This document shows, in pieces, positions 60,528 through 64,000 of a stretch of DNA of 64,000 nt. The stretch comes from JBBDIK01 sp040880465 (GTDB lineage: Bacteria > Actinomycetota > UBA4738 > JBBDHU01). Made by a program: the position numbers and the translations under genes. The notes beneath the pieces were generated by a model that saw only the letters and a program-made list of their open reading frames with translations, did not search any database and was not told where the DNA came from. The stretch lies in assembly GCA_040880465.1 (NCBI GenBank), contig JBBDIK010000007.1, positions 62,001 to 126,000 of the forward strand, in the 5' to 3' direction. Positions within the stretch are counted from its first letter, which is position 1, and the number at the start of each line of letters is the position of its first letter.

Positions 60528-61664
60528 CTATCCCGCGATGCGGGTCGCGGGGTGGAACGCCGCCCAGTCGAACCAGAAGCTGTCGATGGCAAGGACGCGA
60601 GGAAGTTGCTCCCCCTCCAGGGGACCGTCGAGGCCTCGCCCCTGGATGCTCCAGGTCGTGCCCGTCTCCTCGTCGGTGATCCCTTCTTCGCCGATGCCAA
60701 AGGAAAGGGCCCGGCCGTCGACCTCGGGGGTGAAGGCCGAGGCGGCCCCGACATCGCGTGACTGAGCGATCTGTTCGGCATCCAGCGCCGAGGCGGTTCC
60801 GGCATGCCAGAAGACGACGACCGGCTCGGCTCCGAGACTGAGTTCGAGGACGGCCCATCCCTCCCTCGCCTGGCCGGCGAGACGCTCGAAGGGCACGGCG
60901 ACTTCCCCGTCCTCGCCGACGAGCCCGAGGACGCGCGAGAGCGCGGGCAGCCGATCATCGGGCGTCCCGTCGAACAGGTACGGCGAACGGCTGCCGTCGT
61001 AGCCCGGGTACGGGTTCTCACCGTAGGGACGGGAAAAGCCCGTCTCGGTGGTCAGGACCAGGCCATCGGGATGCTCGCTTCGCCAGTCCGCGAAAGAGAG
61101 GATCTGCGTCGGGACGAACTCGAGTTCCCAGCCGGTGAGCGGTCCGGTCACCGCCTTGCCCATCGCCTGAGGCCAGTAGGACTCGGTCTGTCGGTCATAC
61201 ATGACCAGGTTCGAGTTGTAGAGCTTGCCCGAGGTTCCGAAATCGAGCAGTTGTCCGTCGATCCTCGGGCGAACGAAAGCGATCCCGGTGTTGCACAGCG
61301 GGCAGTAGGTCACGGCCACGGGCGTGCCGGCCACGGTGTCGTTCACGATCTCGTGCCAGGTGAGGATCTGCAACGGGTAGGCCCTCGACTCGGTCTCCAC
61401 GCTGAGCGCGAGGACGGGTTCTCGGCCCTGCAGGAAATCGATGTCGGAAGCGGGGGCGAACTTCGGATCGTCGATAGGGGGGATCCCGTCAGGAGGCGGG
61501 CCTCCTGAAAGGATCCGGTCCTCGTCGATCAGCGGGGAGGGTGACGATCGCCGCGGCTCGCCAAGCGTCTCGGCGCGCTCTCGCCCCCCGATGCGCCCCA
61601 GGCTCACGAGGACGCCAACGACTAGGAGCACAAGGAGCCCCACGATAAGCGTTCGGAGCCTCAT
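60528..61664 (-). CDS. DUF3179-domain membrane-anchored protein
   Basis: A 378-residue protein with an N-terminal transmembrane helix (about 5-23) and the DUF3179 signature YPLQILTWHEIVNDTVAGTP followed by VTYCPLCNTGIAF, whose CPLC may bind metal or form a disulfide. The function is unknown. ATG 61664 overlaps the stop of a truncated SRPBCC frame as ATGA and lies in one copy of a 26-bp tandem duplication; the second copy carries a second start 26 bases upstream that is out of frame. Confidence 0.87.
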   Translation of the reverse strand: MRLRTLIVGLLVLLVVGVLVSLGRIGGRERAETLGEPRRSSPSPLIDEDRILSGGPPPDGIPPIDDPKFAPASDIDFLQGREPVLALSVETESRAYPLQILTWHEIVNDTVAGTPVAVTYCPLCNTGIAFVRPRIDGQLLDFGTSGKLYNSNLVMYDRQTESYWPQAMGKAVTGPLTGWELEFVPTQILSFADWRSEHPDGLVLTTETGFSRPYGENPYPGYDGSRSPYLFDGTPDDRLPALSRVLGLVGEDGEVAVPFERLAGQAREGWAVLELSLGAEPVVVFWHAGTASALDAEQIAQSRDVGAASAFTPEVDGRALSFGIGEEGITDEETGTTWSIQGRGLDGPLEGEQLPRVLAIDSFWFDWAAFHPATRIAG

Positions 61665-61697
61665 ACCTGGTTAAGCGTTCGGAGCCTCATACCTGGT
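61646..61697. repeat. 26-bp perfect tandem duplication over the DUF3179 start
   Basis: Two identical head-to-tail 26-base copies (61646-61671 and 61672-61697). Each carries, on the minus strand, the codons for MRLRTL. Because 26 is not a multiple of three, the upstream copy reads MRLRTLNQV and stops at the TGA that overlaps the true ATG. Confidence 0.95.
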
Positions 61698-61816
61698 TCG
61701 ACGCCTGGCGGCAGCCCCGGATTCCCCCGCCCTGGGATCAAGGATCCAACGGCGAACTCCGACACGGCGCTACGAGGGCGCTCGATGAAGATCTCCGTCT
61801 GTACGTCAACGGCCAT
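61661..61816 (-). pseudogene. Truncated SRPBCC N-terminus fused to the duplicated DUF3179 start
   Basis: A 51-residue frame, MAVDVQTEIFIERPRSAVSEFA..., whose first 22 residues match the first strand and helix of SRPBCC/polyketide-cyclase proteins. The remainder is unrelated and ends MRLRTLNQV inside the 26-bp duplication. Its ATG overlaps the end of the complete SRPBCC gene by 11 bases. It looks like the remnant of a second SRPBCC gene whose body was deleted. Confidence 0.55.
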
Positions 61817-62267
61817 CGCTACCGCCCATCGGTTCATCCGGCCCTGGATCTCCGCCGGTGGCAACCACGGAAAGTCGCTCGGTGTATCGGGTCCACCCCT
61901 CACGGTGGGCCGCGATCATGGGGTCTCCGGGCAAGCCCGCGTGACGAAGGGTCAGCAGCGTTTCCTCGCCGTCTTCGCGAAGCGAGATCTCTACGGTCGA
62001 AGAGCCTGGAGGAACGGCCTCATCGTTCTCCCAGCCCCACGTGTAGACGAGGAGCTCCGGCGGCTCGACGACCACGTACTCCCCGACCGCGACCGGTCCG
62101 CCTCCAACGACGATCCGAAACGTGCCACCGGGGCGGGCATCGATCATGGCTTCTGTCCCCATCCAGCGTACGTACAGCTCAGGGTCGACGAGATGGCGGA
62201 ACACGTCAGCGGGCGGAGCCTTGATCCGACGTTCGACCTCGACCTGAAATGGCCTCTCAGCGCTCAG
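61806..62267 (-). CDS. SRPBCC/AHSA1-family protein (likely CTG start)
   Basis: A 153-residue START-like protein: VEVERRIKAPPADVFRHLVDPELYVRWMG opens the fold, GGTFRIVVGGG, EPPELLVYTWGWE and HAGLPGDPMIAAHREGWTRY complete the AHSA1-type domain. No ATG, GTG or TTG precedes the domain in frame. CTG 62267 has AGGAGG nine bases upstream and overlaps the ArsR stop by 11 bases, so a CTG start is the best reading. ArsR/AHSA1 pairs are common in Actinobacteria; the ligand is unknown. Confidence 0.8.
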   Translation of the reverse strand: MSAERPFQVEVERRIKAPPADVFRHLVDPELYVRWMGTEAMIDARPGGTFRIVVGGGPVAVGEYVVVEPPELLVYTWGWENDEAVPPGSSTVEISLREDGEETLLTLRHAGLPGDPMIAAHREGWTRYTERLSVVATGGDPGPDEPMGGSDGR

Positions 62268-62556
62268 TCTCGATCGCCTCCTGCAGCTTGTCGAGTTGTG
62301 TGCCCCACATCTGCTCCAGGTATCCCTCCAGGGGGCGCAACGCCGTGCGGTCCGCCGAGTAGTACCGACGTGTTCCGTCACGGCGCTCCGCCAGCAGCCC
62401 GGCGGAGCGCAATCGCCCGAGATTCTGGGACACCGCCGGCCAACTGATCGAGAAGTGCGAAGCGATATCTCCGGCGCTTCGCTCTTCATCCCAAACGAGA
62501 CGCACGATCTCTCGTCGGGTCGGGCTGGCGAGACACGCAAGGACATCCTGTTCCAC
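62257..62556 (-). CDS. ArsR-family winged-helix regulator
   Basis: A 99-residue repressor-type protein: LACLASPTRREIVRLV, SAGDIASHFSISWPAVSQNLGRLRSAGLL (HTH) and the wing RRDGTRRYYSADRTAL. It lacks the usual Cys metal ligands, like ArsR proteins paired with SRPBCC genes. GTG 62556 starts it. The divergent AT-rich region contains repeated TTAAGC (62565-62570, 62594-62599), a probable operator. Confidence 0.9.
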   Translation of the reverse strand: MEQDVLACLASPTRREIVRLVWDEERSAGDIASHFSISWPAVSQNLGRLRSAGLLAERRDGTRRYYSADRTALRPLEGYLEQMWGTQLDKLQEAIETER

Positions 62557-62582
62557 CCCTATATTTAAGCAAACACTTTAGC

Positions 62583-62611
62583 TTGACACAACCTTAAGCA
62601 TGGACTTAAAT
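62583..62611 (+). promoter_or_regulatory. Promoter of the divergent SRPBCC gene with ArsR operator-like repeats
   Basis: TTGACA (62583-62588), a perfect -35, 17 bases, then TTAAAT (62606-62611). The spacer holds CTTAAGCATGGACTTAA, and TTAAGC also occurs at 62565-62570 in front of arsR. The region is far more AT-rich than its surroundings. An ArsR dimer here could control both directions. Confidence 0.6.
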
Positions 62612-62660
62612 ACGGTTGTCCCCGGGCCACCGGCCCACGCTTCGAGAGGAAGGCGCGTTC

Positions 62661-63095
62661 ATGAGTCGAGACATCTTGCTTGGGATCGAGATCCACGGCA
62701 CGAGGATGGATATCAAGGAGGCGCTCACGACCTCGGCGGGGTTGGCATCCTTCTGGACCTCCGATGCGTCCGCGGAGCCGGCGGTTGGGTCCGAGGCCCG
62801 ATTCGGTTTCCAAGGGGCGCCGATACCGCTGCGCTTTTCCGTCGATGCCATCGACGACACCGAGGTCGCGTGGACGTGTCTCGGCGAGTTCCCCTATTGG
62901 GAAGGAACGCGTGTGTCGTGGGGCTTGAGTGATGAACCCGAGCACGGGGGCACCCGTGTCTTCTTCCGCCATACGGGCTTCCCCGATGCACAGCCAGAGT
63001 GGGAGTTCGCCACCATCGCCATGACGTGGGCAAAGATCCTCGAGCAGCTCAAAGTCCTGCTGGAGACCGGCGAGTCCAAGCCAGCCCTGAGTTAG
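62661..63095 (+). CDS. SRPBCC/AHSA1-family protein
   Basis: A 144-residue START-like protein: LLGIEIHGTRMDIKEALTTSAGLASFWT, GFQGAPIPLRFSVDAI, DTEVAWTCLGEFPYWEGTRVSWGL and WAKILEQLKVLLETGE. ATG 62661 has GAGGAAGG at about eight bases; an earlier in-frame ATG 62616 lies too close to the promoter. It diverges from the ArsR/SRPBCC pair and is probably under the same regulator. Confidence 0.83.
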   Translation: MSRDILLGIEIHGTRMDIKEALTTSAGLASFWTSDASAEPAVGSEARFGFQGAPIPLRFSVDAIDDTEVAWTCLGEFPYWEGTRVSWGLSDEPEHGGTRVFFRHTGFPDAQPEWEFATIAMTWAKILEQLKVLLETGESKPALS

Positions 63096-63412
63096 TCAAC
63101 ACAGCCCGGGGAACCAAGCGGCCGGACACCTACGGCGCCGACCTCGCTATGCTCAGAAGCCTGGAAGGACGGCAGTTCAGCATTTCCGCCACCATTTCAA
63201 CCGGCCCGGCGAGGTCGGCGAGGTCGAGGTGCCACTCGTTTCAAGCCGAATGGGGGTCTGCGGACGATTACCGCAATGACGCCACGCCTTCCTCACGGGG
63301 GCGTGTCGGCGAAGCCGCCACCTCCAGGAGCGCGAGCTCGGGACGGCGGAACGGCAGTCCCGTGTGACCGATCGCGCAACCACGGCCTCGTTCCGCCCGA
63401 ATCGCTCCACTC
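63096..63412. other. Intergenic stretch with no supported gene
   Basis: About 317 bases between the SRPBCC gene and the cupin remnant. No open frame here has motifs, a ribosome site or normal codon use. GGCGAGGTCGGCGAGGTCGAGG near 63209-63230 is a short imperfect direct repeat. It may be degraded DNA left by the event that produced the cupin fragment. Confidence 0.45.
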
Positions 63413-63523
63413 GCGGACTCCAACGTAGGCAAGATCCTTGTCACCCACGCTGGGAAGCGACTCTCGTTGCGATTCCATGAGGTCAAGGACGACTTCGGTC
63501 GCCAAGGCACGAAGGAGGGGTAG
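63413..63523 (+). pseudogene. Internally deleted copy of the cupin gene
   Basis: Reads ADSNVGKILVTHAGKRLSL then RFHEVKDDFGRQGTKEG and stop. The first part matches residues 23-46 of the cupin at 18840-19226 (ADTPAYVGKILVIEAGKRLSLQYHEVKD) and the end matches its C-terminus (DDFGREGTSEA). About 77 codons between EVKD and DDFG are missing, and both junction sites in the intact gene carry AGGACGA, so the deletion could have used that short repeat. The start of the gene is absent. It is not likely to be functional. Confidence 0.7.
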
Positions 63524-63660
63524 GGTCGTGGATGACAGCGGATCCGCAAGCTCCCGGTGGCTCTCTGACTCCGCAGGATGCTGGCTTGGTCCAACACTGT
63601 CATGATGTCCAATGAACCCGCCATCATCCTGTGGTGGCCGACTGACAAGGAGACCGCACC

Positions 63661-64000
63661 ATGGCCTATGCCGTGACCAACCCCGCAACAGGCGAGACGG
63701 TCAAGACCTTCGACACCATCACGGACGCCGAACTCGACGGGGCGATCGCCGCGGCCGACGATGCGCACCGCACATGGTCAAAGTCGACGACGGCCGAAGA
63801 GCGCGCGGCCCTCATCCGCCGCGTTGGCGAACTCCACGTCGAGCGTCGCCAGGAGCTGGCGGAGCTCATCGTTCGCGAGATGGGCAAGCCGATCGAGCAG
63901 GCACTCGGCGAGGCAGACTTCGCCGGGGCGATCTACGGGTACTACGCCGATCACTCGGCGGGCTTCCTTCAGGATGAGCCGATCCAACTCCTGGACGGCG
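63661..64000 (+). CDS. Aldehyde dehydrogenase, succinate-semialdehyde type, 3' end cut by window
   Basis: The first 113 residues of an ALDH. YAVTNPATGETVKTFDTITDAELDGAIAAADDAH and the AELIVREMGKPIEQALGE helix match the short NADP succinate-semialdehyde dehydrogenases (GabD/YneI-like). AGGAG lies about eight bases before ATG 63661. With the GABA aminotransferase-like gene and GadC-like permease elsewhere in the window, a GABA shunt is conceivable, but the catalytic part is outside the window. Confidence 0.82.
   Translation, partial: MAYAVTNPATGETVKTFDTITDAELDGAIAAADDAHRTWSKSTTAEERAALIRRVGELHVERRQELAELIVREMGKPIEQALGEADFAGAIYGYYADHSAGFLQDEPIQLLDG

Noticed and set aside
1..64000. Insertion sequences, integrases, phage genes or attachment sites
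   Set aside because: No transposase or integrase motif, no terminal inverted repeats, and no duplicated tRNA ends were seen. The only transfer hints are two AT-rich control regions.

Overview
The window is GC-rich DNA from a non-model actinobacterium, probably an environmental genome assembly because it contains a 100-N scaffold gap. Four signs point to the phylum: an MshA-type mycothiol glycosyltransferase, a GlnR-like orphan response regulator, an RsiG-type anti-sigma protein, and many start codons placed 6-10 bases after a TANNNT -10 box, which is the layout of leaderless genes. Genes are densely packed, with many 4-base ATGA/GTGA overlaps. I see no insertion sequences, phage genes or CRISPR arrays.

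1-13 kb: an edge-truncated P-loop kinase-like gene, an SDR and hisD on the flanks of a cupredoxin. Next comes a compact six-gene catabolic operon read leftwards (10067 to 3118): P5C/semialdehyde dehydrogenase, class III aminotransferase, two CoA-transferase subunits, a second class III aminotransferase and an HDAC-type deacetylase. Its layout suggests deacetylation, transamination, oxidation and CoA activation of an amine such as a polyamine. A FAH-family gene diverges from it. proC is followed by a 38-residue basic protein, a GNAT and a small membrane protein. Upstream of proC lies a probable structured non-coding RNA of about 284 nt with its own promoter and terminator.

13.6-24 kb: mshA with a GNAT, an HD-GYP protein beside an RsiG homologue (c-di-GMP signalling), an M23 peptidase, GNAT plus cupin, an XRE/nucleotidyltransferase pair, sat, a MoaD-like protein and a diacylglycerol-kinase-family protein.

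22.5-35.7 kb: a nitrogen block with a GlnR-like regulator, glnA (adenylylatable), glnE, a second glnA with Phe at the adenylylation position, and glutamine-dependent nadE. Both glnA genes share TTAAC-N6-G(A/T)AAC at exactly 21 bp from their -10 boxes, as expected of a GlnR box.

35.8-46.3 kb: tRNA-Lys, a multicopper oxidase with an FG-GAP-like tail, a CapA-family protein, DUF192, tRNA-Glu and tRNA-Asp, small membrane and secreted proteins, an MFS exporter behind a 9-codon leader ORF, and two glycosyltransferases. 46.4-52.3 kb: a very large secreted protein with 327-bp DUF11-type repeats, interrupted by the scaffold gap, convergent with a subtilisin-like protease.

52.4-64 kb: a lipoprotein, a GadC-like permease, several small genes (two with frame breaks), an NHL-repeat protein, an ECF sigma/zinc-finger anti-sigma/TlpA operon facing a Tat-type lipoprotein, and an overlapping chain ArsR, SRPBCC, truncated SRPBCC, DUF3179 with a divergent SRPBCC gene. 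The end holds an internally deleted fragment of the cupin gene found at 18.8 kb and the start of a succinate-semialdehyde-type dehydrogenase.
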